A DNA stretch of 64,000 nt from Armatimonas rosea (GCF_014202505.1 NZ_JACHGW010000004.1:682001-746000); one strand, 5' to 3'; numbered from the stretch's first letter, positions 1-9,155 are shown. Notes: generated by a model not told the origin, from the sequence alone. Program-made: numbers and translations.

Positions 1-55
1 CTTCTTTATCATCCGCCGGCTGCCGTCGCCGCTCATGCAGAGGCTAAAGTTTTGA
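1..55 (+). CDS. 3' end of an unidentified gene (partial)
   Basis: An open frame enters from the left edge and ends at the TGA at 53-55, giving the tail FFIIRRLPSPLMQRLKF. The stop overlaps the TTG start of the next gene as TTGA, the arrangement expected for translationally coupled genes. The hydrophobic and basic tail would suit an SDR enzyme or a membrane protein. Either would fit beside a DprE1-like oxidoreductase, since DprE1 normally works with the SDR DprE2. Seventeen residues are too few to name the family. Confidence 0.4.
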   Translation, partial: FFIIRRLPSPLMQRLKF

Positions 56-1476
56 GCTGCCCCCTACCCAAAGACCGCATCGAGCGGGTGAGTGCGTGGG
101 GCATGAACACCCACACCACCGGCTATGTCTTCCGCCCCACGACGGTCGCGGGCATCCAAGAGGCGCTGGACACCGCACGCCAGCACGGGCGCTTTGTGGC
201 CCTGCGCGGCTCCGGCTGCTCCTACGGGGATGCATCGCTCGGCGCGGAGAATGTCGTGCTGGACATCACCCGCATGAACCGGATTCTCTCCTGGGACCCG
301 ATCAAGGGAGTCGCGGAGTGCGAGCCGGGCGTGACCATCAAGCAGCTCTGGCAGTACACCCTCGGCGATGGCTGGTGGCCCTACGTGGTCTCGGGGACGA
401 TGTTTCCGACCCTGGCGGGGGCCGCCGCGATGAATATCCACGGCAAGAACAACTTCCGGGTCGGAACAATCGGGGACCATATCCTGGAGTTTGATCTGCT
501 GCTCCCGTCGGGCGAGCTGCGCACCTGCAGCCGCGAGCAAGACCCCGAGCTCTTCCATGCCGCGATCGGGGGCTTCGGGATGCTGGGAGTCTTCACGCGC
601 ATCAAGATCGAGCTCAAAAAGGTCTACTCGGGCCACCTGCGGGTCACGCCTATCGGGGTCAAGAACTGGCGCGAGATGTTCTCCGAGTTTGACAAGCACC
701 TCCCCGACTCGGACTACCTGGTCGGCTGGGTGGACTGCTTCGGGGCGGGCGCGGCGAGCGGGCGCGGCCAGATCCACCGCGCGGACTACCTCAAGCCCGG
801 CGAGGACACGATCCCCGCACAGACCCTCCAAGTGGCACACCAGGAGCTCCCCGACACCCTCTTTGGGCTACTTCCCAAGAGCATCATGTGGAAGTTCATC
901 AAGCCCTTCACCAACGACCTTGGCATGCGCCTCATCAACAGCCTCAAGTACCTGTCGTCGGTGACCCTCACCCAAGGGAAGGTCCACGATGTCACCCATG
1001 CGGGATTTGCCTTTTTGCTGGACTACGTCCCGGGCTGGAAGTACGCCTACCTGCCCGATGGCCTGATCCAGTACCAGAGCTTTATTCCTAAGGAGACCGC
1101 CGAGAAGTGCTTCGCGGACCAGCTCGCGCTCTGCCAGAAGCGTGGGATCGTTCCGTATCTCGGGGTGTTCAAGCGCCACAAGACCGACCCGTTTCTCATG
1201 ACCCACTCGGTCGATGGCTACTCTTTTGCGCTGGACTTCAAGATCACCCAGAAGAACCGAGCGGCGCTCTGGGCGCTGGCGGCGGAGCTGGATGCCCTTG
1301 TCCTCGCCGCGGGGGGGCGCTTCTACTTCGCCAAGGACATCACCCTCCACCCCGACCGGCTCCAGAGCTATCTGGCCGAGGAGCGTGTCCAGCGCTTTCT
1401 CGCGCTCAAGCAGCAGCTCGACCCCGAGAGCCTCCTCCAGACCGATCTCTTCCGCCGTATCTTCGGAAAAAAATAA
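52..1476 (+). CDS. FAD-binding oxidoreductase, DprE1/GlcD-like
   Basis: This 474-residue protein has an N-terminal FAD-binding type 4 domain (about residues 22-200) with the glycine-rich loop ALRGSGCSYGD at residues 50-60. The C-terminus carries LQTDLFRRIF, like the end of decaprenylphosphoryl-ribose oxidase (DprE1) and related aldonolactone oxidases; DprE1 is of similar length. The family oxidises a sugar or lipid-linked sugar using FAD. The start is TTG at 52: the next ATG (103) would remove the conserved N-terminal SAWG segment, and TTG overlaps the upstream stop as TTGA. A DprE1-like role in making a lipid-linked pentose is inferred from sequence style only; the true substrate is unknown. 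Confidence 0.85.
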   Translation: MSCPLPKDRIERVSAWGMNTHTTGYVFRPTTVAGIQEALDTARQHGRFVALRGSGCSYGDASLGAENVVLDITRMNRILSWDPIKGVAECEPGVTIKQLWQYTLGDGWWPYVVSGTMFPTLAGAAAMNIHGKNNFRVGTIGDHILEFDLLLPSGELRTCSREQDPELFHAAIGGFGMLGVFTRIKIELKKVYSGHLRVTPIGVKNWREMFSEFDKHLPDSDYLVGWVDCFGAGAASGRGQIHRADYLKPGEDTIPAQTLQVAHQELPDTLFGLLPKSIMWKFIKPFTNDLGMRLINSLKYLSSVTLTQGKVHDVTHAGFAFLLDYVPGWKYAYLPDGLIQYQSFIPKETAEKCFADQLALCQKRGIVPYLGVFKRHKTDPFLMTHSVDGYSFALDFKITQKNRAALWALAAELDALVLAAGGRFYFAKDITLHPDRLQSYLAEERVQRFLALKQQLDPESLLQTDLFRRIFGKK

Positions 1477-1507
1477 GGCCGCGCACCCGCAGAACGGGAC
1501 ACGGCCT
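1465..1507 (-). terminator. Probable intrinsic terminator, leftward
   Basis: Read leftward, an interrupted stem (AGGCCG pairing with CGGCCT, then an inner CCCG/CGGG stem with a 5-base loop) is followed by TTATTTTTTTT. The T-run is the complement of the Lys-Lys-stop codons of the rightward oxidoreductase gene, so the terminator overlaps the end of that convergent gene. It would end transcription of the PEP-CTERM gene about 120 bases upstream. Confidence 0.6.
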
Positions 1508-1623
1508 GAGGAATCGTGTTCAGGTTAGACTTGGTGTGTGATCCTTGGGTTTTGCCGGCGAGGAAGGCTTTGTCGGCTTCGGCCTCTCCTTTTTGGGTGT
1601 CGGGCGGTCGTCCTCGATCTCCA

Positions 1624-2127
1624 TCATTCTTGCCCGAGAATACGCGCGGGTCGGCGACGGAGAACGACGAGCGTTCCGGCCAAGAGCAAGGCGACTGTCG
1701 TGGGCTCGGGAGCACTGCCCGCCGCGGAGACAACCGAGAGCTGCCAGTTTTGGGTGGTGTCTCCCGCCGATGTCTGCACGGTGAAGTCTCCAAAGTAGTC
1801 CCCCACAGAGATGGTCGCAGAGTCACCGATAAAGATATTAAAGAGCTCCCCAGTGAAGCTTGCCCCCGAGCCAAAGGTAGCGGGAAAGTTCAGAAAGAGC
1901 GGGCTATCGTCGATACTGAGTCCCGCCGGCGTGCCGATTACCGTAAAACCACTGCCCGTTATATCCAGTGCGCTACCGCCTAGGTTTGTCAGCGTTGCCT
2001 CGTAGGTCACCGTCCCGTTATGGAGTCCACTCTGAGCCGGTGTGAGAAGGGTCACCGAGAGCTGCGCGTGGGCCGCCGAGGCGAGGAGGGCAACAGTTGC
2101 CGAGAGCACGAGTTTACGAAGAGTCAT
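1624..2127 (-). CDS. PEP-CTERM sorting-signal protein, small secreted
   Basis: This 167-residue protein has a signal peptide ending in AHAQ (about residue 22). A beta-rich middle follows. The C-terminus, from about residue 139, reads APEPTTVALLLAGTLVVL followed by an arginine cluster. That tripartite tail (PEP motif, hydrophobic helix, basic end) is the exosortase recognition signal. Proteins with it are exported, cleaved and linked to the envelope or exopolysaccharide. The ATG is preceded by AAAGGA at good spacing. The gene lies 28 bases downstream of the SBBP gene on the same strand, so the two are probably co-transcribed. No exosortase is in the window. The mature function is unknown. Confidence 0.85.
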   Translation of the reverse strand: MTLRKLVLSATVALLASAAHAQLSVTLLTPAQSGLHNGTVTYEATLTNLGGSALDITGSGFTVIGTPAGLSIDDSPLFLNFPATFGSGASFTGELFNIFIGDSATISVGDYFGDFTVQTSAGDTTQNWQLSVVSAAGSAPEPTTVALLLAGTLVVLRRRPARILGQE

Positions 2128-2155
2128 GGATTCTGTTTCCTTTGGTTAGGACGAG

Positions 2156-5065
2156 TTAGGGCAGGAGCACGCGCAGTGTCCCGCCGAAGGTGCCGAGGGC
2201 ATGGGAGCCAGAGAGGCGAAGAAGGGCAGAGTTTCCCGAGACCCCCGAGCCCGCGGGAAATGCCAAGGTGGTTGTCGCTGCCCCGGAGGTGCCGATGGTT
2301 CCCAGCAGCTGCGGGAGGCTACTCGTTGTGGACGTGGAGCCAAGAGTCGCGGCGTTGAGGAGGGTACTCAGTGCAGCCGCGGTTCCTGAGTTCAGCACAC
2401 GGACATCGAGCAACCAGCCGCCCCCGGGTGCAACACGAGCAGTCGCGCTGAGGCTTAGTCGTGGCGTGCCGACGGTGAGCGGTGCCGCGGGCGACGTTCC
2501 CTCGGGAGTCTGAACCGTGATCGGGACCACGCCTGGCGCGCTGACATCCCCAGCCCGAACCTGTGCCCGGACCAGGTAGGAGTCTATGTAGGTCGTGGAG
2601 CGCAGGAGGCCATTGACCCGCACCACGGAGCCGGGGAGGAAGTTTTGTCCCCGTACCGTCAGCTCAAAATCGGGGCTACCCGCGGCGACTGCACTGGGGC
2701 TCAGGGAGACGATCCGAGGTCGGGTATCCACATGGGTCAGCAGCGAGGTGGTCGAGGTATTGTTGCGCGGGCGGGCATCCGTGGGCGTGGTCGCGACGAC
2801 CGCTTGGCTGAAGACCGCCAGGTTTGCCGTCTCCACGGTCATCCGTACCGAGACCCGAATGGTCGCGGTTGCTCCGGGCACCATCGTCCCCAGGTTGACG
2901 GTCACCACACGCCCGGAGATTGTCAGCGAGCCCAGGGTCGTATCCGCTCCCAGGAGTGTCAGGGTGGCGTGGTTGTCGGGGTCTGCGAGCTCCGTGCCCG
3001 AGATCGTGTCGGTCAGGGTGACATTGCTCGCGGCATCGGGGCCGATATTGGTCACCCGGATCGTAAACGTGGCGACATCGCCTGAGTAGTACGTGTAGGG
3101 CGCAGCGGTCTGGGTAACCTCAAGATCGACCGCATCGAAGTGAAGCCGACTCAGAAAGCCATCGCTGAAGCCTCCGCCAAAGCTTGGCTGAAAGGCATCG
3201 CGTGTCGGCATGGTAGTACTGCTGGTGCTCCCTGCGACCCACGCATCGCCCAGTGCCGTGGGAATCGAGACAATCCCGGCGACACCGAGCTGCCGATCGA
3301 GGAAGGTCGAGCCAGCCAGCGCCCCACTGGAGGTCAAGCGAAGCGCGTAGGCACCAGGATTGGTAAAGAACGCCCCGTCCAGGGGGAAGTTGTTTGAGCT
3401 CGACGTTCCGGTGATGTAGAGCATCCCACCGGCATCGGCAGAGACCGCGAAGGCACTGTCAAAGCCGCTCCCTCCCAGGTAGGTCGCCCAGTTCCGAAGT
3501 CCCGTTGGCCCAAGCTGAAAGACAAAGCCATCCATGCTCCCTTGGGGGGCCGACTGAAGTCCCCCGTAGACAGGAAAGTTTGTCGAGTTGGTCTCCCCGA
3601 CCACCGTGACATTCTCCAGGCTATCCACCGTGAGCGCCCCGCTGAACTTAGGCTGATCCTCGTTGGAGCCACCAAAACGGTTGATATAGCCCACCGAGTC
3701 GTCGGGGTTGAAGCGGGCCACAAACGTATCCGAGCCCCCACCCAGCCCGAGGTGGCTCGCGCCGGGTGGCAGAAGAATCGGGAAGTTGGACGAGTAGGTG
3801 CCCCCCGTGACATAGAGGTTGCCCGAGGCACTGTAGGTCGCCGCGGCGACAAAATCGAGGTCGTTGCCCCCCAGAAACGTCCCATAGAGCAGCCCATTTC
3901 CGCCGCTGGGGAAGCGGGCGATAAAGCCATCGTTTCCTACTCCACGTGCTCTCTGAAAGGCTCCCGGGGTAGTGGATAGATCGGAGGAGGTGGTCTGCCC
4001 GACAATCACCGGCTGGCCTGTGGGACTAACGGCAACCGCAGCGGGGAACTCGTCCTGCGTGCCGCCGTAGTAGCTCGCCCAGAGGAGTGCTCCGGTGGGA
4101 CTAAGCTTCACCAGAGCGGCATCGAGGCGCCCCCCCGATGTCGTCTGGAACGCGCCCGGAGTGGCAGGAAAATCCGTGGAGAACGTGTCGCTGGTCACAA
4201 AGGCATTTCCGGCGCTATCGACCGCGATCCCCCCCAGATCCGAGCCCCCCTCATTGTTGGAGCCCCCAATAAAGGTGGTGTAGACCAGTGTCCCCGCGGC
4301 GCTAATCTTGCTGACAAAGAGGTCTTTGCGCCCCGCCCCCCCGGATGTCGTTGCGCCCATGACATAGGCAGCCCCGCTGGCGTCTGTGGTGACCCCAAAG
4401 ACATACTCTTGACCCGAGCCCCCTAGAAAGCTACTGGAGACCAGAGCGGGGTCGATCACCAAGGGCTTTTTCCGGTCGTAGCGCCCCGTGGAGAACCCCA
4501 GGACTCCCCCCTTGCTCAGCGTGTACCGCACGGGTACCGAGACTCGCTTTCCGGCCTGGAGCTGGTAGGCGACGGGCGGCTTCCAGCGTAGCGTCCCCAT
4601 TGCCAGGGTTCCGTTGGGCAACAGGCGCGGGGTGGCTCCGTGGGTGCGAAAGCCAATCTTTCTAGGATCACTGCCGGGCGCGACGATCAGATCGTACTCC
4701 AGCTCCCCATTCTGGCTGTACCAGCACAGGTCGATTCCCTGCCAGAGCCCGCGCTGGCGTAGCGCACTGCTGGCATGGCGCCCGGTGCGCCAGGCCTCGG
4801 GCCGGTTCCCGTGGTAGGCGTTCATGATGCTACGTGCGCCGTCTGCCTCCAGTGGTACGGAGCGGGCTGCCACAGGAGCGAGCCCAACACGCCTCCCATC
4901 CGGGAGTGTCAGCCGTGCCCCTGCCCCACTCAGCCCAAGCTGGAATCCATGAGCGTGGGCGAGAAACTGTGCCGGTGCCCTCTCTTCAAAGATAATGGGC
5001 CGCTCCATAGCCTGTGCCTGGCTGCCTACTAGTGCCGCTACAAATCCCCAAGATACGCGCTTCAT
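2156..5065 (-). CDS. SBBP beta-propeller surface protein with DUF11 and IPT/TIG domains
   Basis: This 969-residue secreted protein starts at the ATG at 5065, where AAGGA precedes at good spacing and a clean signal peptide (MKRVSWGFVAALVGSQAQA) follows; an upstream in-frame start would bury the signal. The N-terminal 200 residues match the domain that usually precedes SBBP repeats. Seven repeats follow (about residues 205-650), each with a FxGGSxxE-like turn and a GxxYVxGxT strand, enough for one seven-bladed propeller. A DUF11-type domain (about 665-765) and an IPT/TIG-like domain (about 780-860) come next. The last 90 residues are a beta-rich tail without PEP-CTERM. It is probably a cell-surface adhesion or matrix protein, co-transcribed with the downstream PEP-CTERM gene. 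Confidence 0.85.
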   Translation of the reverse strand: MKRVSWGFVAALVGSQAQAMERPIIFEERAPAQFLAHAHGFQLGLSGAGARLTLPDGRRVGLAPVAARSVPLEADGARSIMNAYHGNRPEAWRTGRHASSALRQRGLWQGIDLCWYSQNGELEYDLIVAPGSDPRKIGFRTHGATPRLLPNGTLAMGTLRWKPPVAYQLQAGKRVSVPVRYTLSKGGVLGFSTGRYDRKKPLVIDPALVSSSFLGGSGQEYVFGVTTDASGAAYVMGATTSGGAGRKDLFVSKISAAGTLVYTTFIGGSNNEGGSDLGGIAVDSAGNAFVTSDTFSTDFPATPGAFQTTSGGRLDAALVKLSPTGALLWASYYGGTQDEFPAAVAVSPTGQPVIVGQTTSSDLSTTPGAFQRARGVGNDGFIARFPSGGNGLLYGTFLGGNDLDFVAAATYSASGNLYVTGGTYSSNFPILLPPGASHLGLGGGSDTFVARFNPDDSVGYINRFGGSNEDQPKFSGALTVDSLENVTVVGETNSTNFPVYGGLQSAPQGSMDGFVFQLGPTGLRNWATYLGGSGFDSAFAVSADAGGMLYITGTSSSNNFPLDGAFFTNPGAYALRLTSSGALAGSTFLDRQLGVAGIVSIPTALGDAWVAGSTSSTTMPTRDAFQPSFGGGFSDGFLSRLHFDAVDLEVTQTAAPYTYYSGDVATFTIRVTNIGPDAASNVTLTDTISGTELADPDNHATLTLLGADTTLGSLTISGRVVTVNLGTMVPGATATIRVSVRMTVETANLAVFSQAVVATTPTDARPRNNTSTTSLLTHVDTRPRIVSLSPSAVAAGSPDFELTVRGQNFLPGSVVRVNGLLRSTTYIDSYLVRAQVRAGDVSAPGVVPITVQTPEGTSPAAPLTVGTPRLSLSATARVAPGGGWLLDVRVLNSGTAAALSTLLNAATLGSTSTTSSLPQLLGTIGTSGAATTTLAFPAGSGVSGNSALLRLSGSHALGTFGGTLRVLLP

Positions 5066-5146
5066 GGTGTCTCGTTTCCTTCTTGAGGCAGTATCGGCCA
5101 TGTCCGCAACACAAACGCAACACCGGCGCAACAAGAAATTTTCAGG

Positions 5147-5176
5147 TACAATCGGCGCTAGCTTTCCTTGTGGAGG
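5147..5176 (+). promoter_or_regulatory. Promoter -10 box and ribosome site of the amidohydrolase gene
   Basis: TACAAT at 5147-5152 is a good -10 box. GGAGG at 5172-5176 lies 9 bases before the ATG at 5186 and decides that start over the earlier in-frame ATG at 5168. This gene therefore has a normal short leader, unlike the leaderless-type starts elsewhere in the window. Confidence 0.45.
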
Positions 5177-5185
5177 ACGCCTACG

Positions 5186-6070
5186 ATGGCTCGTTTGACT
5201 CTAGAGACCCTTCCCATTATCGACACCCACCAGCACCTCTGGGACTTCACCAAGTTCCAGCCGCCCTGGCTCAAGACCGAGCCCAAGCTCAACCACAGCA
5301 TGACGCTCAAGGACTACGCCAAGGCGACTGCGGGGCTGAATGTGGTGAAGACGGTCTACATGGAGGTCGATGTCGCGCCCAAGCAGCAGGTCGCCGAGGC
5401 CAAGTATGTCGCCGGGCTCAGTGCGAGCCGTAAGACCGTCATGGCTGCCGGGGTAGTCTCGTGTCGTCCGGCGCTACCGGGCTTTGCCGCCTACGCCAAG
5501 ATGCTCGCCAAGAGCCCCTACCACCCCTATATCAAGGGCCTGCGCCAGGTACTTCAGGTCCCGGATGCACCGCGCGGTCTCTGCCTCCAGCCGACCTATG
5601 TCAAGAATATCCAGCTACTCGGGGAGCTGGGGCTGAGCTTTGATATCTGCATCCGTCCCACCGAGCTCTCGGACGCGGCCAAGCTGGTCGATAAGTGCCC
5701 CAAGACCCGCTTTATCCTCGACCACTGCGGCAATGGCATGGCGGCCAACCCCAACCAAGCACAGTGGGAGCGGGATATCAAAGAGCTCGCCAAGCGCCCC
5801 AATATCGTCTGCAAGGTCTCCGGGATCGTCAAGACCGTCAAGCCCGGCATGAACGCGGTCGAGGCGCTCACCCCGGTGATTGTCCCCACCCTGGACGCGT
5901 TCGGCCCAGATCGGGTGATGTTTGGCGGCGACTGGCCCGTCTGTAATATCGCCACGACTTTCCGTGGCTGGGTAGAGACCCTTCGAGAGATCGTCAAGGA
6001 CCGCCCCGAGGACGAGCAGCGCAAGCTCTTCCACGACAATGCCGAGGCGTTCTACGGCCTGAAGAAGTAG
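5186..6070 (+). CDS. Amidohydrolase family 2 metal-dependent hydrolase
   Basis: This 294-residue TIM-barrel hydrolase has the family's metal motif THQHLWDF near the N-terminus, a mid-protein histidine in FILDHCGN and the late aspartate in MFGGDWPV. These are the positions used by L-fuconolactonase and 2-pyrone-4,6-dicarboxylate lactonase-type members of Amidohydro_2 (PF04909). The family opens lactones or decarboxylates small carbon compounds in the cytoplasm. The substrate cannot be told from the sequence. The gene stands alone, divergent from the SBBP gene and convergent with the regulator whose stop is only 3 bases away. Confidence 0.88.
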   Translation: MARLTLETLPIIDTHQHLWDFTKFQPPWLKTEPKLNHSMTLKDYAKATAGLNVVKTVYMEVDVAPKQQVAEAKYVAGLSASRKTVMAAGVVSCRPALPGFAAYAKMLAKSPYHPYIKGLRQVLQVPDAPRGLCLQPTYVKNIQLLGELGLSFDICIRPTELSDAAKLVDKCPKTRFILDHCGNGMAANPNQAQWERDIKELAKRPNIVCKVSGIVKTVKPGMNAVEALTPVIVPTLDAFGPDRVMFGGDWPVCNIATTFRGWVETLREIVKDRPEDEQRKLFHDNAEAFYGLKK

Positions 6071-6073
6071 GGC

Positions 6074-8578
6074 CTAGACGCAAAAACTCTGGGCGAGCGC
6101 CTGAGCCGCCTCCAGGCTCAGGCTCTTGCCCTCTTCCAGCAGGGTCGCCAGGCGCTCCGGGCCAAGCAACGTCTCCAGTGCTGCTTGTCGCTGGTCGTGC
6201 TCCCGCTGGTCCTCGGGGGCGAGCGGAAGGCCCTGGCGGCGACGCTCCAAGGCGGCGGCTCCCCAGAGCCGCGCGGCACTCTCCCCGTCTTGACGCTGGG
6301 CAGCCAGCTCGCCGATTCCCTCCCAGAGCTCGGGGAACCAGGAGGTCAGGTCGTTCTCCAGGGCGAGCTTTAGCCCCACCCCGAACTCTTGAGTCGCCAG
6401 CGTGAGGTCGTGCAGGAGGAGCCCCACCCAGCCCAGGTTGATATGCACCACCCCCGCCCCCACGGAGTTGGTCTCGTAGTAGGTCAGGCACTCCTGCAGG
6501 CTCTCCAGCGCCTCCGCGCCACGCCCAAGAGCCCGGTAGGTCACCCCAAGGTTGTTCAGCGAGGACCCCACGCCCGCAGTGTCTCCCAGCCGCCGTCGTA
6601 GGGCAAGCGCCTCCCGGTGCTGGCGGAGCGCCTCTTGCAGGTCGCCCGTCACCCGCGCCAGCACGGCCAGGTTGTTGTGCACCGCCGCGACTCCCGCCTC
6701 ATCGCCCACCGCCGTGTAGAGAGCGAGCGCGGTCTCTTGCCACTGGCGGGCCTGCTCACGATCGCCCGCGCGTCGGGAGAGAATCCCCGCGATCCGAAAG
6801 CCCTCCGCCCGCACCCCCTGAGCGCCCTCGGTCGCGCCTAGAGCCCGCTCCAGATAGGCGAGGCCCTCGCGCAGGTGCCCCCGGTAGAGCCAGAAGTCCT
6901 TCAGCCGGACACAGAGCTCCAGCGCGAGGGCAGGGTCCGCCAGCTCCTCAAACGCCGCCTCGACCGCGCCACGAAGGTTCGCCGTCTCCGCCGGGTCGGT
7001 GAGTAGGGTTGCCGCGTTCTCCCAGCAGTAGCGCGTGTGCCGTCGCAGAAGCCCCCGGCGCTCGTCGGGGGGGAGTAGCTCGGTGGCGAAGGCGCGCAGC
7101 AGCTCCAGCATCTTCCAGCGCTGGCTCGCCCCACGCTCCTCCACAAAGACCAGCGAGCGGTCGCGCAGGGTCGCCAACTCATCGAGGATCTCCCCCACTC
7201 CCTCGCCGCAGATCGCCTCCGCGGCCGCGAGGGTCCAGCCTCCCGAGAAGACCGAGAGACGGGCAAAGAGCTGCTGCTCCGCCTCGGTCAGCTCGCGGTA
7301 GCTCCCCTCCATCAGGGCGCGCAGGCTCCGGTGGCGGGCAGGGATATCCCGATCCCGGGCCTCGATCTCGTGGAGGCGCTGGGAGTAGCGCTCCAAGAAG
7401 GCCTCGGGGCTCAGCTCACGGCAGCGTCCCGCCGCCAGCTCCAGCCCGAGGGGGAGTCCCTCCAGCCGCCGACAGATCTCGCCAATTGCCTCGGCGTTGC
7501 GTGCGTTCAGCGAGAACTCGGGGCGCTTTGCCTGGATACGGTCGAGGAACATCCGCACCGAGGCACAGAGGTACATCCGCTCCGCTGTCAGCCCTTGTTC
7601 GGGTACGGCCAGGGGCATGACAGGAAGCTCCCGCTCTCCTGCCAGATCCAGAGGCTGTCGGCTTGTCACGATGCAGCGCAGGGTGGGGATAGTTGTCAGC
7701 AGGGTGCGTACCAGCTGCGGCGCTCCCCGGGGGACGAGCTGCTCGATGCCATCTAGAACGAGCAGCGGAGCCTCCAGCTGCTGGAGTATCTCCGTCGCCT
7801 GCTCAAGAGGGTCTTGGAGGGGCTGCCGCAGGTTTCCCGTGGCGACAATCACCGCCTCGGGGAGCCGGGAGAGCGCCTCCAAGTCGCCGCAGGAGACAAA
7901 GACCGGGGACGCGCTGTGGGCCCGCTGGAGCGCCCGTACGGTCTCGATTCCCAGCCGGGTCTTCCCGCTCCCGCCCGGGCCCGTCAGGCTCACCAGCCGC
8001 GTCCCCTCGGTGAGGGCCTCCACCAGCCAGTTTAGCTCACGCTCACGCCCAAAGAAGCGGGTGAGGGGCAGGGGCAAGGCCAGCGGAAGCGGAGCGGCGA
8101 CAAGGGGGACCGCCTCGGTGCACTTGCTCTGGGCGCTCTCTCCCAGGAGCTCCAGCCGCCCTCGCTCCTGTAAGACCCACTCGTCCCAGAAACCTTCCAG
8201 CAGGGGCTCCCGACCGAGGGTTGCCGCCAGCCGCCACTCGCCGGCACGGTAGGCGCGCTCAAAGGCGGCGACATCGGTGGTGAAGCTCCCCGGACGGAGC
8301 CCCAGGGTCAGCCGATCCGCGATCAGAAGCTCTTCCTGACTGGGAAGCTCCAGGGTCTTGCGGAGGACGGAGAGCTCCTGGCGCAGGCGTGAGCGGCCCT
8401 CTTCGAGGAGCGCATCGGGCCAGATGGCATCGCAGAGACGCTCACGGGAGTGTTGTTTTGGAAAGAGCGCCAGGTAGGCGACAATTGCACGGGCGCGCTG
8501 GGTACGGAAGTGCGCAATCGGCTCCCCGTCGCGCAGCACTTGAAAGGTCCCAAACAGTTTAATCTCGTAGTGTGACAC
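6074..8578 (-). CDS. SARP/AfsR-like transcriptional regulator (winged helix, NTPase, TPR)
   Basis: This 834-residue protein combines an OmpR-type winged helix and short BTAD domain (residues 1-150, beginning YEIKLFGTFQV), an AAA/NB-ARC-type ATPase and C-terminal TPR-like helices (about 590-780). The ATPase opens with FFGREREL and shows a Walker A GPGGSGKTR near residue 200 and a Walker B-like LLVLDGIEQL. This is the architecture of STAND-class transcriptional activators, which oligomerise on ligand or partner binding. The start is GTG with no clear Shine-Dalgarno. The VanZ-like gene ends 14 bases upstream on the same strand, suggesting co-transcription. The target genes are unknown. Confidence 0.85.
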   Translation of the reverse strand: MSHYEIKLFGTFQVLRDGEPIAHFRTQRARAIVAYLALFPKQHSRERLCDAIWPDALLEEGRSRLRQELSVLRKTLELPSQEELLIADRLTLGLRPGSFTTDVAAFERAYRAGEWRLAATLGREPLLEGFWDEWVLQERGRLELLGESAQSKCTEAVPLVAAPLPLALPLPLTRFFGRERELNWLVEALTEGTRLVSLTGPGGSGKTRLGIETVRALQRAHSASPVFVSCGDLEALSRLPEAVIVATGNLRQPLQDPLEQATEILQQLEAPLLVLDGIEQLVPRGAPQLVRTLLTTIPTLRCIVTSRQPLDLAGERELPVMPLAVPEQGLTAERMYLCASVRMFLDRIQAKRPEFSLNARNAEAIGEICRRLEGLPLGLELAAGRCRELSPEAFLERYSQRLHEIEARDRDIPARHRSLRALMEGSYRELTEAEQQLFARLSVFSGGWTLAAAEAICGEGVGEILDELATLRDRSLVFVEERGASQRWKMLELLRAFATELLPPDERRGLLRRHTRYCWENAATLLTDPAETANLRGAVEAAFEELADPALALELCVRLKDFWLYRGHLREGLAYLERALGATEGAQGVRAEGFRIAGILSRRAGDREQARQWQETALALYTAVGDEAGVAAVHNNLAVLARVTGDLQEALRQHREALALRRRLGDTAGVGSSLNNLGVTYRALGRGAEALESLQECLTYYETNSVGAGVVHINLGWVGLLLHDLTLATQEFGVGLKLALENDLTSWFPELWEGIGELAAQRQDGESAARLWGAAALERRRQGLPLAPEDQREHDQRQAALETLLGPERLATLLEEGKSLSLEAAQALAQSFCV

Positions 8579-8592
8579 AGCTAGCGCGGATT

Positions 8593-9123
8593 TTAACCGT
8601 TTTTAGGCTCGGTAAGCAACCAGCGCTCCAGTGCTTTCTGAAAAAAGAACACAACAGCCCCGATCAGGACCAGTCCGACCCCAATCCCATCGAGCAAAAA
8701 CTGCTCCGCACGGACATGGCGCGTCCCCTCAGAGTGGTAGCGGCGGACGTAGACCTCGAGCGCAAGAACCGCCCCGGCAACTAGCACCGCGAGCACCAAG
8801 GAGCGAAACCGGAGCTCGGAGCGGCCCCGCTGCGCAAGCCGGATCACTAAGATCGTCAGCACCGCATAGACCACGACATGGGCCAATTTACGGGTCGCCT
8901 GGGTGAGCTGGTACATCGAGACGACCGAGGGATCGCCGTAGTAGAAGCCCGGCTGGATAAAGTCGAGGAGCTGGTGGAGCAGTATCCAGGAGCGCTGGTA
9001 GCTTCCGAGCTCCGTGGCCACCAAGGCAGCCAGCCCAATCCAGAGAAGCAAGGGGAGGATAAAGATCAGGACTCGCAGAAGACTTCGCAGCACAGAGTAT
9101 AGAGTATACCGAATTCTCAGCAT
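8593..9123 (-). CDS. VanZ-like family membrane protein
   Basis: This 176-residue protein has about four transmembrane helices. The core RKLAHVVVYAVLTILVIRL and a later DGIGVGLVLIG helix match the VanZ-like family, whose roles are poorly known (teicoplanin resistance in one case). AGGAG directly abuts the ATG at 9123 with no spacer, so either initiation is unusual or the start differs. Only 29 bases separate it from the divergent moaA gene. Confidence 0.75.
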   Translation of the reverse strand: MLRIRYTLYSVLRSLLRVLIFILPLLLWIGLAALVATELGSYQRSWILLHQLLDFIQPGFYYGDPSVVSMYQLTQATRKLAHVVVYAVLTILVIRLAQRGRSELRFRSLVLAVLVAGAVLALEVYVRRYHSEGTRHVRAEQFLLDGIGVGLVLIGAVVFFFQKALERWLLTEPKNG

Positions 9124-9140
9124 CTCCTGGAAATATTGCG

Positions 9141-9155
9141 TATAATCAAGGGATG
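9141..9155 (+). promoter_or_regulatory. TATAAT-N6-ATG: predicted leaderless promoter of moaA
   Basis: A perfect TATAAT at 9141-9146 is followed by exactly six bases (CAAGGG) and the moaA ATG at 9153. Transcription normally starts about 7 bases after the -10 box, so the mRNA should begin at or next to the ATG. No good -35 box is visible. The same spacing recurs at six other genes in the window. Confidence 0.5.

Noticed and set aside
9124-9152. Molybdenum-cofactor riboswitch upstream of moaA
   Set aside because: Only 29 bases separate the divergent start codons, far too few for the known riboswitch, and the promoter lies 6 bases from the ATG.
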